A stretch of DNA of 64,000 nucleotides from Amoeboaphelidium protococcarum (lineage: Eukaryota > Aphelidiomycota > Aphelidea): contig JALECJ010000004.1 in assembly GCA_023515745.1 (NCBI GenBank), forward strand, positions 1,240,001 to 1,304,000, in the 5' to 3' direction. Each line of letters begins with the position of its first letter. The first letter of the stretch is position 1. Below are positions 22,424-36,158 of the stretch, one piece after another. A program made the position numbers and the translations under genes. The notes under the pieces were generated by a model. The model worked only from the letters and a program-made list of their open reading frames with translations. It did no database searches and was not told the DNA's origin.

Positions 22424-23281
22424 ATGAATTGGAAAATTGCGAGATTTTTGATTTAATTAATCGTGCTGATACAATGTACAATGTTATGGGGAGTAAATGG
22501 TTAGAGCAATGGCACCACAGAGGATACCAACAACACTTAACCATCATCATCACCTTAATCTTCACCATCCTCTAACTCAAACTCTACAGGTGTACCGCTA
22601 TATCAAAACAATACAAATAATCCTCTAGGAATGGTAATACTCTACGCTCCTCAATATGATGATTTGAAGGGGAAATTTGGCGCGTGTATCAGAGTAGGAT
22701 CAGCATTTACCAACGTGTCAATTACACAGCCATGGTAAGTGAGATTCAGGTACACCAACGCTGAGATTGCGATTGAGTAGAATAAAGTGGTGCTTATACA
22801 ACGCGTCAAAGATGCTGCAGGAGACCCTGGCTTCTCCCTGACGCCACCAACACAGGCATTGAGTAGAATTGAAGGCAGAAAATGGTCATCGCTGATGTGT
22901 TTCAATGGTACTTATCCTCCTCTACCGTCTCAATAATAGTCACAGTAAGACGCGTTATAAAACGTGCCACTTCCTGACCAATTTGATATGATGATTCAAG
23001 ACTTTGGACCAAATGGTTAAAATTTCTAGGCTGTATTCCAGGCATCGTATTAGAATCTTACCAATGTTCCTACTACTCCCCCTGTTAACTTTCTCCGGAT
23101 AATCGCGGCGGATCCTCAATCGGCTACCATTAAATCAAAGCCTCAGCTAGCCGGCGCAGTAATTGGCTCAATTGGCGCGGGCCTCATAATTTCTGCTATA
23201 ATTGCCTTCTGCTTAAGGTCAAAGGGAAATGGTTCTGGATTTCAGGCAGAAGATGATGACTCGATGATGTTTGGTCTTTGA
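22424..23281 (+). CDS. Type I membrane protein of unknown function
   Basis: 285 residues, one exon. A signal peptide with a long hydrophobic core (ARFLIQLIVLIQCTMLWGV) leads to a Ser/Asn/Thr linker with N-glycosylation sites, then a globular ectodomain of about 140 residues with two Cys (FGACIRVGSAF and SLMCFNGTYP), probably one disulfide. A Pro/Gln stretch, a membrane span (GAVIGSIGAGLIISAIIAFC) and a short acidic tail follow. No known domain is recognised. Architecture parallels the gene at 15483-16538, though the sequences do not look alike. Confidence 0.7.
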
Positions 23282-23378
23282 ATCCATATAAAAAATTGAG
23301 ACTTATGCTTTGTTATAATTAAATTCCATTTTATACAATCAATATTGAGTTTTCATTTATATCAGAATAATGTTCAAG

Positions 23379-24979
23379 TCAATTGATTAGTGAAGATAGA
23401 GCATCAATAAATTGAGTAGAAAAGTTGTCATCATCAAATTCCATAGCGCGCAATCTACCAGCCTGTTGAATCAATTATCGATCCTTTTTAGACATTTATA
23501 GAATCTACGCAATACAGTCAGCATAGCCATCTTCATCCTATTCCACAAATCCTACAAAAGCAATTCCTGATGTTATATGATCAAGTTATACAAGTAAATA
23601 GTATGAACAATACCTGTGGGTTGACTATTGTGTTTGACCACAATGTCCATGAGAGGACCACCGGATGCGTTTGCAATCGGAATAACACCTGCAGCCATGT
23701 ACTCTACAATGCCAATACCAAAATGCTCATTATACATTGTGTGTATACCTATCATCGCTCGACCTAGATAATCTTTGAGCACTTCATACGGTGCATTGAG
23801 TACGAATTCAACCTGACTGTCCATGCCCAACTGCAGGGAGAGTCTCTTCAAATCGGCCACACGCTCATGGTCACCTGCATTTCTGCATCCACCAATAAGC
23901 ACCAGCTTGACGTTATTCTTCAATCGTGGATACTTTAATAGAAACCTGGCAAAAGCTTTCAGTTACAATTAGTGATTCTTCTCTGGTCTAAACTGCCCAA
24001 TTGATACTATAATCTTTTCTCTATCAGCTTTATTACTACTACTACCACCAATACTGGCGAGTGATTGCACATTACATGGTGGATAGATTTTGTACAATCT
24101 ATCAGAGACATTCCATAGCGATTTTATATGAGCCTCTGTCCAAGATGAGTTGACCATAACACAATCGGCATATTGGCCAACACATCCATACAACAATGCA
24201 AAGATTCTATAATAAACCGACTTGATAGCAGTGAATACACGTCTAAATCCAACCACCCTGTTATTAAACGTATCTTATCCACTTTCAACCGCATGCAACA
24301 TATCAGAACTGATAGTGGGATAATGAACATAGCACGCAATCTTACACCCACAGAAAGTCTTGACCAATGGATAAACAAAAGCATATCCCATAGTATCAAT
24401 AAAAATATCTAATTAGCCACAATTTCTGATTGCCTCATAGCCAAGAACCATTGATCCAAGACTCTGAAATAGCAGTGTAAATCTGGGATAAAGCTTATCC
24501 TCAACCAGGAATCTCTTCTTCAAAAATACAAATTAAACAGGCAGTGGTAACTCAATATTAAATCTATCCTTAGCTTTACTCAAAATCTACTCTGGGGAGG
24601 CATCTAAATCACCAGTGAATATTATGAAATCCCCATTTGGATATTGTTTCATACAAGCCAGTAGGGCAACCCATAATACACGCTCACCACCACCTCCAGC
24701 ATTGCAATAAGGATGAAAGAAGCCAATTTTCATAGATCTTGGCGTTGTTTAAACTGCGTTGCCATCTTTGATATTCTTTTTGTACTTTTAGGTGGAGCCT
24801 TTAACAGGCTGATATTTATTATCACTGCTATTAGAGAGGCTAATATTTCTTCTACCAGCAGAAGTTGAACTAATCTACTTGGAACTCTAGACGGGGATGA
24901 TCAGATTAGAGGCAGACTTTATTGTAATTGACACTATAGTTATAGTGAGCACATACAGAAAATATATAAAATCCAGCAT
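23379..24979 (-). CDS. ALG11: ALG11, GDP-Man:Man3GlcNAc2-PP-dolichol alpha-1,2-mannosyltransferase
   Basis: 517 residues in two exons (24979-23614 and 23566-23379) with a 47-nt intron near the 3' end. An N-terminal membrane anchor ([19 protein letters not shown]) precedes a polar linker, then the GT4 fold: [45 protein letters not shown] (Gln by TAA), [10 protein letters not shown] and the donor-binding [15 protein letters not shown]. It adds the fourth and fifth mannoses to the lipid-linked oligosaccharide on the cytosolic face of the ER, matching the many N-glycosylation sequons in this window's surface proteins. The start at 24979 gives the anchor expected for ALG11; an internal Met at 24733 would lose it. 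Confidence 0.97.
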
Positions 24980-25305
24980 TCTTAATCCACAGCCAGACAA
25001 TCTATTCTGTCTATCTGTCTACCACCTAATAGAGCTTTTACAGAGCAGAGCCGGGGGAATGTATGGAGAGAGAGAGAGATACCGTGCTGTTTGCAAGAAG
25101 GAGAAACATCTGCTGCTGTCAAAGCAAAGCGAACGAGAACGGTTCAACGCGTGAAAGAACCAACAAAGTGATGTACATTGTTCAACTGACCTATGGTGAT
25201 AGCCAGTCAGGATTTATGCTGTACAAAACTTTTTTATTTAAAGTGACAAGGTTGAAGAAGAGATTATAATGAAATGCTTCATTTAATAATTATGCATTAG
25301 AGTAT
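24980..25305. other. Intergenic with a GA microsatellite
   Basis: About 325 bases between ALG11 and the Dicer 3' end. Contains a GAGAGAGAGAGAGA run at about 25065-25078, some 90 bases upstream of the ALG11 start. No gene recognised. Confidence 0.5.
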
Positions 25306-28300
25306 TCATTGATAAGTACCACGCTTCCTTAACGTATTTTCTCTCTGGCAAATTTAACACGGAACCCCATAGTCTAGATTAAAGTCATGACCCATGGCAT
25401 TGATACGTTCATCGTCACCCACTTGCGATAAATGATAACGAATAGCATCTAGTGATCTCAATGCAGATCTGGCAGCCACGACTCTGCAAGATTTATAATT
25501 CGGTCCTTGGGAGATGCCAAGCAGAATGCCATGCAAGTACACTCCCACAGTCAGACACGTAAAGTAGGACTCTGTGACGTGCTGATCAGCAAATTCTAAT
25601 GACATTAGATCGCGGCTGAACTCGGTCTCCTTCCCTGGACGGTTTCCATTCTATTGCTTCGATGAGGATGCGCCATCATTCATAGTCTACTTCATAATCT
25701 ACTAATCAAGAGCATTAATTGAGCGCATAAAAGGAAACTGCTTGATAACTAGAGCCGAGCATTGACGGCTATCAATCAGCTGATTCAACTTCTTCAGTGG
25801 ATGCATTCTAACATACATCGCTTCATGACTATGCTCCAGTACCCATTTCTTCAAAGACATTAGGCGATCAATCTGTACAACCTACGGCTCCAATGCGGTA
25901 CTCTAAATCTCTTCATCTTAATGCTCATTATCTTCACTTTCCGTCTACTTATCGAGGACTGGAAGAGCAGCCTTAGCAGAATCAACCTCCAATACTTCTT
26001 CTGGTAGAACAGTCTCATCAGAGTGAGTGGCATCCGGTCTGTGACCATCATTGATACCAATAATGTTATCGATAACTTTAGCCACCGCGTCATAATCGAA
26101 TCCGCAGTCAATAAACACCGCGCCAATGACAGCTTCCAATACATCACTGACACCTTTAGGTATTGTATGAGGATCTTTGGGCCATTTATTAGAGACCAAC
26201 TGACAAGCCAACTCCATGGATATCAGCTAGCGATTATCATCAGATTACTAATCAGCATTCTACAACGTAACTGCCTGCATACTTTAAGCAAGCAAATCTA
26301 CCGACTGCTCCTTCTCAACTGCAGTAGTAGTGATAATCTCATCAGTGATCCCTTCCTCACCCACCTAATGCTTTTGCTCATCCTCCTGTTCATCTTCTTG
26401 ATCGTCATCGACAAAGCCATCATCCAGAGAATCAGGGACTATATCCTCTGATGACTATTATTCCAAATGACTGTTACTATTATGGATAGGCATATCCACA
26501 ACAAGAAGGGATTGTGTCTACTTATCAGTCACACTCAACTCAGACTTGGCATCAAAAGCATTTACCCACCACCACCATGGCAATTGGTCAATGTGACTAG
26601 TCTCCTCAACCCACTACGCACGGTCCATCGCCAATACTTCATTCACGTACCGCGTAGATGACGAGAGTTGAGCGAACAGTGGCTCAGAAAAGTGGATAAT
26701 ATTTTTACTCAATTACCGCGCAATACACACAAATCCCAGTGTCTCATTGTTAACTACCAGCATTTTGACATCAGTCAGTCGGCCAGGATCTAGTGGGATA
26801 CCACGCTTCTCCAACTTGGATCTAATAGATGGCGGAATCAGTGCCAGAGGTGGTATAAACTTGGGGAACTCTTTGCCATACTACTCTCTATCTCGACATA
26901 GCCAGAATAGTTCAGACGCAACAACAAGATCGAGAATGGCATCACCTAAAAATTCGAGCCGCTAATAATTAGGCAAACCCTCAATCTACGACGATGGATG
27001 GTTCAAAGATTCATCTAATAATCTGAGATTACCAAACTGTCGACCAATAACATTTTCAATGGTCACTGGAATAGTTCTAGGATGGTAGTCTTTATCTTTG
27101 TACTGATCAATCAAAAGTTCTTTATATAGAGGCCATTGAGGCTGGAGCATCTCAAATCCAAGTTTAATCATCATCTGCATAGCCATTGAAACACCTCCAT
27201 GAACATATGCTGCACCTAATAAACTCTCCACGACATCAGATACTGTGGCATCGGATATACAGTTGGCCTCTACCACTTTATGTCTATGATGCTTGTTGAA
27301 ACCGGTGATAGATACAACTTTCGCCACCACATCACTCTGCATAGGAAGTCTATAAGACTTCGGTGACACTGGGCTAATCCAGATATACTGCGGCAATGAC
27401 AAAGCTTTAGCCTTCTTATACAGAGCTTTATTAGAGACGATCAGATGCCTAGCATAGGACAGCTTACCTTCATCTTTATCCAGGTGCTTGCAGAATAGAT
27501 CTAGACTCACTGCAATCTTCAAAAACGCGTCACCAATAGTTTCCAGGCATTCATACGAGTATCCCAAATTAGTTGCCGGAGCAGTGAGAGCTTCCAGTAG
27601 CAAATGTATTGGGATCTCTTGCAAATTAAAATCTTGCTGGAAATTCAAAGCCAGACTTATAGACTCTATACGCGCAATAATGGATGGAAACATTGCGGCA
27701 GACCTGAACAGAGGCGCCGGTATTGGACAGAATATGAAGAATTGCGGAATTCTATGTTGCGGCAACTTGGACTTATCTTTCACATTCAGATTCTCGGGAT
27801 CAATGACAGGCACAAGGTAATTTCTCATCAATGGCGCTCTGTAGACTTTGCATAAAGGCTAATCTTCGCGGATGTGGGGCAGTCGTCTTCTGGTGTATGG
27901 AATTCTCTTATGCGTCTTCTTGTACCAATCCAGATATGTATTACCGTAATCACCGTCAGCTTTCAAAATAACGCCTTTATCTAACAAGTCCTCTTTCATA
28001 ATACCAGACAGTGGATTCAAGTCATATAAAATCTTATCAATCACCACACGCTTTTGATAGTCCATCAAATCTGTCGCCACCCATTCCTCAGATATTAATG
28101 CAGTATCACCTTCTGCACTGTCTATGATCTACTACTCCTTGATATAGTCCAGGACACTGATAAAGTCTGGCCGTCCGCAAGACTTGAAGGCAGACTCGTA
28201 AGAGAACACCTTGTCGATATACGCCCAATCAACTTAGTCTGATTACTGCTCAATCGGCGCCCATAAATATCTATAAGATTCATCCCACTGCTCGAAATCA

Positions 28301-30849
28301 GTCTTATCCCAGATATAATTCGGTTCATTACCACTGGTGTCCATTTCATCACGATGCGATAGGAACACGTATCTCATGATGAAACTATTGAATCTCTGCA
28401 ACCGCTTCACCTCCGACAACTTCAACCTCACAGCCACACTTTAGTTCATACTCAATTCCCCCGGCTCGTCCAATACTCCATGAGACTGCGAGTATATAGG
28501 AAATGTAAATACTTCAGGCATCTTTTCCCTGGTGATTAAAGCAATTGGTAGATGGCCACTAAATTCTGATGACCAAGAGAAACGACTACAATATAAGTCC
28601 AGTTCTAAATCATCCACAACTACTGCCGGCTGATCGAGAGATGTCTTATCTTTATCAACATCTTCTGCACTATCGAACCATTTCTGGTCCGTCCAAGGCA
28701 GCTTTAGAGTCCACTCAATATCTCTCTTAATTCCCATTTCTCCTGGAAGCAGATCCTGATCCATCTGCATGCCATCCAGCAAATGATGAAAGTCATATCG
28801 GTCCTACTTGTAATTGTCAATCTCAAATCTGAATGGTAGCAAATGATCATCCAACGCCCCAACCTAATACAATTTCTTTACAGCCTCCAGAGCCGCTGAC
28901 CGCTTCGCCAATGTCTTCGAAGGCATAAGATTACCTTTCATAGTCTTGAATGGAGCTCCAGGAGGCAGAATAGCTTCCATCTGATAGATCACTTGATCAG
29001 ATACTCCCACAAACTGAAACTCGGCTTTTCTTATTATATTGTCGGTATGTGACAGAGTAGCGCAATAGTAATGCAGTGTAGTCACACTTGAATTATAAGA
29101 TACACACGCACCAGAAGATTCCACGGTGAACACTTCATTAGATGAAGCATCGATCCAACGAGCATTTTCATTGTCTCCGTCTACGTCATCGTCATCACCA
29201 TCATCGCCCTCTTCACCTTCACCATAAGTATCAAGTAGTTACCACTAGGAGAAATCCTTCTCCGCCATTTTGATCCTATTCATCACGGTCCTATGCTCCA
29301 TATTACCATCTTCAATAAAAATGAGAAACTGAGAATCCTTGTGCCTGGCACGACCTCTTGACTAAATGTACGCAGAAAGTGTATGGCACAGATCAAATCT
29401 GATAACACAGGAGCATGGCTGCACATCAAGGCCTTCTTCAGCGACAGACGTAGATATCAAAACGTTACTCTCACCCTGCGCGAAATCTTTAACAACCTGG
29501 TTCTGCATCTTTGACTTCATCTTATCATCCATCAATTTCTAAGTCTTACTACCATGACCGACTAGAACCTTGGGGCGAACAATATCCTTCAAATCGGGGC
29601 ACTGCACCAGAATCTCTTAAAGAGCATATGCACATAGTCTCTTCTGAGCAAATATGATACAACAAAAGTTTTAAAAGGAAGGAGCCAATTTTTTCAATAC
29701 TTTAATCAACCGAAGTACCTTTGGACTCAAAAGCTTTGGATCGTATTCCGGAGCGGCAAACTAGCTCAGAGACACGGATAAATGTTTAAGGTAGGTGATT
29801 GCAGATTGACGATCAGCTGTGGGATCCAAGTCTAACAATTATAGATTAGACTGTGAAAACTGGCGCAATTTAGCATATAATAACTACTCAGCAGCCCATG
29901 GACCAAGTTCAGATACTAAAACTTCCAACTTGGACTTCAGTTATAATAGCGGACTATTCACCTCACTACCCAGTATGATCAACTTTTACAATCTAGGACC
30001 TGGTACTACGAAATCTATCGGAGTTGAGGGATAGAACACCAGCTTCTCCACAGGTTTAGGCGCTGCTTCCAGTAACTGCGGATCTTCAGTACGAGATACA
30101 GTAAATGCTTGACAGTCCAAATTCTTCTCCAATTGCCACACAGACTAATTCACATCCTCCTTACGATTTACAGGCGACGCTGTCATACCAAAGATCTTAG
30201 GTCGGTACTCGCGGTCAATCTTGTAGTAGAAGTCTGACATGATCACATTGTATGGATGCCTCTTACGTGCGTGATGACATTCATCAAAGATCAATAGAGC
30301 AATCTGATCCATCTTGATAAAGCCGTGCACCAGCAGATCAAGTAGAATCTACGCGGTCAACACCAGAACATCCAACTTGTCAAATATCAACTTCCACTGA
30401 TTCTCTCCCCACAAATCAACATTCATCTCACCGCAGTAATGTCCGACGCGTAGAGACGTCTGAGATCGCAGCACGGAACTCTATTGGAAGACCAGCGGGA
30501 CACTATTCACCAGGAAGAAGATTAGCTTCTTGCGCGGCGAGTCTGATTATCCCGCCACCATCAATTGACTATCACCCTTCATACCCTTATACGCTTGATA
30601 CACTTGATTAGAAATATACTTGATCAACATGACAGCTATAAAAGTCTTGCCACTGCCAGTATCAAGTACAGCGAACACGTTCTACTTCTTGGCGAGTTCA
30701 AAGCATTGTAATTGATACTTGCGAGGCTTGAAATTCACCGGCAGATCCAAGTCAAAGCTTCCCATGGCAATATCGACATTCGGAATCTCAGTCGCTGCCT
30801 GTGCCTCTTCAATTACCTCCATACCATCATTATCAATCTCGTCAGTCAT
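25306..30849 (-). CDS. DCR1: Dicer ribonuclease (helicase, dimerisation, PAZ-like, RNase IIIa and IIIb, dsRBD)
   Basis: 1847 residues in one intronless frame, close to animal Dicer length (about 1900). Helicase: Walker A DTGSGKT (about 63), DECHH (about 188), GMTASP and SRGRARH (about 496). A Dicer-dimerisation-type stretch lies near 580-690, and the platform/PAZ exit is recognisable in [20 protein letters not shown] before RNase IIIa. RNase IIIa has [14 protein letters not shown] (about 1095) and [14 protein letters not shown]. RNase IIIb has [16 protein letters not shown] (about 1295) and [14 protein letters not shown]. The metal-binding Glu and Asp are kept in both. The Gln of YQRLEFLGD is TAG and matches the residue in animal Dicer. 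A double-stranded-RNA-binding domain ends the protein. It should cut long dsRNA or hairpins into siRNA or miRNA. An upstream GTG adds six residues, but ATG 30849 is preferred. Confidence 0.97.
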
Positions 30850-31079
30850 TGCGATATATTTGTCCACTATACTTGTCGTTTATTCAAATTGCAGATCGGT
30901 AACGCGCAATTGAACAAGTTTTGATGAGAGCGAACAATGCTAGAAGAAACAACGAAGGAGAGAGAGAGAGTCGTAATAAGTGGAACCACAATGACTCAAT
31001 ACAGTAAGTAAAAAGGTAAAAGTTCTGTTTATGCTTAATATAACTAAAATCTTCGACAAGAGTAAGCGTAATATTAATC

Positions 31080-32153
31080 TCATTTGTTATCCTTATCGTT
31101 CTACTGAGAACTCTTCTGAAACGACTTGATCTCCTCTATAAGGGCAACCTCCTCTTTCTCCAGACGTTACAATTTCTTGTAATCTTCATCAGATACAATG
31201 AGCGGATTAAGATACCATACAAAATCAGGGAGCTAACCAAACTTGGTCATGAATCTTTGCATGAAATCTTTTGGATTGCGTCTGAAATCTTGAAATGTCA
31301 ATGGAAGTACTTGGTCCTTCTCTGGCACTTGATCGATTGGTAAAATAGCAGAGATCTTGTCAGGCTAATGCTCATACAGATACCGCAGATTCTTCTCAGC
31401 TACTCTCTATACGCGATAATCTTCCAACTTGTAGTAGAGATAATGTCCAACTCCGAAGATCAGGGACCAAACCACTGCTCCACGAACTCCCATATTATGA
31501 GCGTACGCAGCGGATACATCTTTAGCCCGTGCCCATTATCTCCCTTGAACTAAGTTAGTCAAATAACCACTCACTCCTCCGGCTAGAAATGATCCACAGA
31601 TATCCCAATCCCGTGGTGTCATATCGCTCAGGAATTCTGGCATATCCAGTCCAGGACCTCCACCTTCCACGAATATACTGGACCATTAGAGCATAGAACT
31701 TCTAGGGATAGCATTTCCATTTTCATCCACAGGTCCGGCATTGCTCCTGGAGAGATTATCAAGGCGCGTCACTACGCGTTGAATACCACTAGGCAATAGG
31801 TACTTGAATCCCATAAACTGACCGCTGATCAAGCCAATATTGACTGCAGTCTGCACTCCCAGCCGCATAGGATGTGGGTATTTAGTTAGCGCGCCATATG
31901 TTAGACCAATTGTCAAACCAGCAATAGCACCGGGTACTATTCCATCTGCCAGAGTCTGAAGTGATTGTGTTAATCTAAATGTAATAGAATCGCGTTACTC
32001 TGTTAACATTGCGTCTTGAGCCATTTTGAGATCAGCCAACTACTAATCCCCTTGCTACTACTGCAATTTTAAATTCTCTTGCTATACTTTCTGCGCCTTT
32101 GCCATCCCTCTGGCAATATGGAACTGCCCATCAATATCAAGATTCGCAGGCAT
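31080..32153 (-). CDS. Tim17/22/23-like mitochondrial membrane protein (tentative)
   Basis: 357 residues, one exon. The N-terminal 65 residues are a Gln/Lys-rich helix. Four Gly-rich hydrophobic segments follow at about 71-90 (GIVPGAIAGLTIGLTYGALT), 99-120, 185-203 (DICGSFLAGGVSGYLTNLV) and 222-241 (GVRGAVVWSLIFGVGHYLYY). Small-residue spacing within the spans resembles Tim17/22/23-family proteins such as import-channel subunits or TIMMDC1-type assembly factors. The C-terminal 110 residues are soluble and charged. The family call rests on this pattern only. Adjacent intergenic sequence is short (230 bases to Dicer). Confidence 0.5.
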
Positions 32154-32294
32154 CTTTTTAAGAAGGGTAATCTATTGGCTTGAACAGATCGAGTTTAATT
32201 TATTGCTGCGAAAGATCGAAGAAACTTTAAAATACGCGAAATATTAAACTGCTGAATGAAATGTAGTAGAAAACAAAAAACGATTTATAGGAGA

Positions 32295-32990
32295 TCAAAG
32301 TTGCAACATTTTGCTTGGTGTAGTGTCCTTTTCAGAATATTTTGGCAACAACTCTTTGTTGTCTTATTAGTCATCTTCTTCACCTTCACTATCTTCTTCC
32401 CAACCGGAGATGAACCAGATACAATCAACAAATAGAGACACAAACAGCCATAGAATCAATGCGGATAATGCCACAAGCAGACACGAACCCAAATCGAATT
32501 CATAATACTCAATCTCTGCTTGAAAATACGTAAACTCCTAATCGATGCTTGCTTTCCTACTAGCATCAACACCATTAATAACTACCTTTGACTCAGAGGA
32601 GTCATAGTCATTCAATAGATCCCACTACTGCGCACCTTTAGCATCATGAAACAGATTCGCGAATAAATCAAAGCCACTCGTAATTTAATTATCATCATCA
32701 ACTGAAACTGTTTCTTCGTTGATGACAGAGACGCCGTCAGTGGCTGAAATTGACTCAGTAGTTTCAGAGCTTAGAATGGATTAGGCAATTTTGAGTTCAT
32801 GTTTAACTTCCACCAACTGGCAAGTACCATCCTTGGATCCATCATTAGCGAATTTAGAGCAGAAGGAAGAATCCATAGTATCGCGCACTTCTGCATTGTC
32901 TACAGCCTCTAAACACTTTTCGTAAATGTCTGCATTGTTAAAGAGATAACAAATGTTTCTGAATACTTCAACATCAGAAGAGGTTTCCAT
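32295..32990 (-). CDS. Single-pass membrane protein of unknown function with Cys-bearing N-terminal region
   Basis: 231 residues, one exon. The N-terminal 70 residues contain four Cys (NICYLFNN, YEKCLEAV, SSFCSKFAN, DGTCQLVEV), suggesting two disulfides. A Ser/Thr/Asp-rich stretch leads to one membrane span (CLLVALSALILWLFVSLFV) near residue 185, then a very acidic cytoplasmic tail (EEDSEGEEDDQQDN, Gln by TAG/TAA). No signal peptide follows the chosen Met, so either the start is upstream in an unseen exon or the protein inserts by its single span. No family recognised. Confidence 0.6.
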
Positions 32991-33454
32991 ACGATAGAGA
33001 AAGTACTAGCATGTCAGACAATCGTGACTAGTCTCAAGATTAGATTCTGCTTTTTAGTTGACTTGTGCTACATTTAATATAAGAATGCGATTAATATATC
33101 AATGATAATCTTTACACAATTTATGAAATTTTACTAGGAATGGCTGAGACGCAAGTGATCAGCGCCACAACTTGAATCAAAAATTGCATCATTCTAAAGT
33201 ATAAGTATCAGCTTAATCAATGAATTGAATATAAAGTGAGTATTGTACTAATAATAAGACAAGTCACACAATCCAGTTTAATGTTCGCACGCTTACACAC
33301 ATGATGCCTCCGGTCTCTATCGCGACGAGATTATGGTTGTCAAGGCGATTGTTTCAATGTGGTTCATGACCAATACCAGTTGATAACATTGAGATAAAGG
33401 TGGATTGCTATTATACGTAAATAATTTATTTTCACACTTTGTCAAAATACTCAC
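32991..33454. other. Intergenic
   Basis: About 460 AT-rich bases between the membrane protein and TOF1. A 23-codon open frame with a basic N-terminus sits at about 33302-33373 on the plus strand, too short to call. Nothing else recognised. Confidence 0.4.
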
Positions 33455-35956
33455 TCAATCGTCTTCTTCATCACTAAAGCATAAAACGCGTTTTCCCTTT
33501 ACCAAATTTTACTGAGGACTTTCAGAACGTTACTCTTGCTAATCCGTAGTGTCTACTTACTAAGATGAGACATTAGAGTTGTCAGCACGGGCGTCAGTTA
33601 CTCTCTCGGTCGCGTCATCACCTTCAGAATTCTAAGAATTATCTAATGGAGACGCATCGATATCGTCAGATGAAACACCAACATCAGAAACTGAATCCTC
33701 TTCGCCAGAGAACTAGTCATCTCCAGTTATAATTTCAGTCTCTTTAACAGCTTTACTTTGGACTTTCTTTACCTTTTCAACAGGTTCATGATAGATACCA
33801 TTCTAAATACGGTCAATATCGCGCTAGATCTTTGGATAAAACAACTCAATAAATAGCAGAGGATAATCCTTGATCTTGCCCAGAAAGACACTGGTGAAGT
33901 AGCGAATCAATTCCACCAACTCCTTGTATTCAGTTTTTACACGCATCAAGTCGTTTCGATCTTTCATTATTGATTCAAAAATCATTAGCACATCAATTCT
34001 AAACAATAGAGGATGCAACTATCTATTATGAAATATTCTATGCAGCATTGAAACTATATAATGAATATAAGTTCCGGAGAGGGAGTGATGACTTTTCAGT
34101 AACTGGACGTAGCTGTTCACGGTGTGTTCATGACAATATTCCGATTCAAACTATGCAAACTCAAAAGGAAGCTCTCTAATAGATGGCTTCTTATTCTTGG
34201 CGACATCAGAGGCATTGGCATCATCGTCCTTCTTTCGACGTTTAATCTTCTTGACGATAACTAGATCTTGATCCTACGAAAACTTTTCAACAGACTTGAC
34301 CAATATGTGATTCGCTCTCACTGCAGATTTCAAAAAATCAATTTCCTACCATTGAGGCTTAGTTACACAGCCAGTGACCTCTTTGAGATGATCAATTCTA
34401 GTGAATAGATTAGAAAGTACTGACTCTGCAACCTTGATGTCATCATCGTTATCAGAGTACATCATCAAATCGACGACATTCATGATTTAATAAAACGTAT
34501 CCAAACAGCAGCAAGCCATGTCTAATTTCTTTCCATCGACGTATCTATTTAATAGCTTAATAACAAGCAAGATGGTCGGAACATCCAATACATCAGCAAC
34601 ACAGTTGAACGTAAATTTCTCACTGTGAGGAATTTACAACAGCATTGACAGATATTCAATGGTGAATGACATTACTTGAAAAAACTTTTGCCTATCAGAG
34701 TCTTGAATATCATCTCGCTCACGAATTATAGACTTTTTCAGAAACTCTGACAGAATATTGAATGGGCCAGTGAGAAATCCTTCCATGAACACATTTAAAG
34801 ACACGCGAACTTCAGCAGTACATTGAGTCCATTTCTCTCCTTAATTCGCCACACTTGTTACAGCAGACTTCTTCTTTCTGCTCTGTCTATTCCCTTTCTT
34901 ATTCTTATCGAGTAGATTTTACAAATTAGTGAGATCAGGCTTATCGACTAGATGTCGCGATTAGTTCAAGGTCACCACAAAGTTACCTTTAAAGTTAGGA
35001 GGACGCCCACCAAGAGTTTATGGCTTTTGAGAATTGGCGAGGGTAACCTTGGTGCCATTACTATTATTATTAGAAGCATTTAGGAATTCATTGAAAACAC
35101 TAGTCTTGGCATCCGGATCAACGATCAAATCTGACAATCTCCAACTGGGCAGGTATAGCAAAGACCAAACCAAATCCAATAGAAGAATATCTAAATACGA
35201 GCCCAACTTGGTATCTTCCAAAGAACCAATAAGAGTATTTAAAATCAGCATGAAATGGTTCTAATCAAGAGCTTTTATGAATTTCTAATGCATCTTTTCA
35301 AAGCCAGTCTCCTCCTGAATGACCAAGAGATTCCTGATCAGAGTGAGTATCATACGTACACCATCCAGACTAACTTGCTTAATTGTCCCTTCATTCATTA
35401 GTGAGATCTCAATTTCGGCCTGAGAATCGGCAACACTATTAGAACATTCTTCGAGCAATGAAATTAGCCGATCGCTGAGTATAGTGAGGAGAGCATTGTC
35501 CGTGAAGAGAGATTTGTACTAGATCAAGTGTTGTTTCTACTCCACAACGAACGCCAAACTCTTCGTGGCTGTTTCGCGTTGCGTCTGGCGACCGCCCACA
35601 GCAGCGAGTTCGTTCTACTCACCAGAAGAAGAGGATAAAACGGATGATAGAGGCCAAGTGAGAGGTACCATGATTTCAATACATAAATGCCGCAGATGAG
35701 GATGATCAATGAATATAGGAATCAGGTCGGTTTTCATAAAATTCCATTCACCCAATTTCCGCACCAGGAAGCCTTCTTCAGTCTTGTCATCCCAGCGGAG
35801 CAACTTTTTAATATCCTTCAAACACTCTTTACTCTCAGCGCCGAGGACATACTTTTGCACCCGCTTCATTGGATTCACTGGGTCCAGCATCACCTCATAT
35901 CCACCCACTGCATTACACAGCCGACTCAAATGTTCTTCCAAATCGTACTCTTCCAT
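33455..35956 (-). CDS. TOF1: Timeless/TOF1 replication fork-protection protein
   Basis: 833 residues, one exon. The N-terminal Timeless domain is clear: YDLEEHLSRLCNAVGGYE, ECLKDIKKLLRWDDKTEE, RKLGEWNFMKTDLIPIF and LCIEIMVPLTWPL. Helical repeats run to about residue 700, followed by an acidic Ser/Asp-rich tail that ends in FSDEEDD. With Tipin/Csm3 the family travels with the replisome, pauses forks and relays stress signals to the ATR pathway; ATR itself is encoded 3 kb away. It is shorter than yeast Tof1 (1238) and human Timeless (1208), with the C-terminal half reduced. Start ATG 35956 (MEEYDLEEHL) sits where homologues begin. Confidence 0.93.
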
Positions 35957-36158
35957 GATTTTTGAGCGTACACAGTAGTTATGAGAAGTGAGATATTCGA
36001 TGGGGAACAACTGTATGAGATGAAGGTGCGTTTAAAGGGCGAGAGAAGATTCTGAAACAACGCATCTCGTTTTGAACGCGTCGCAGTTTAAAATGATAAA
36101 TGGGGGAAGTATAAAAGAGAGTAGTAAACATTATGACACTCAGAATTTGTATTATTAC

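Noticed and set aside
33302-33373. 23-codon open frame with basic N-terminus
   Set aside because: Too short to support, with no splice sites that extend it.
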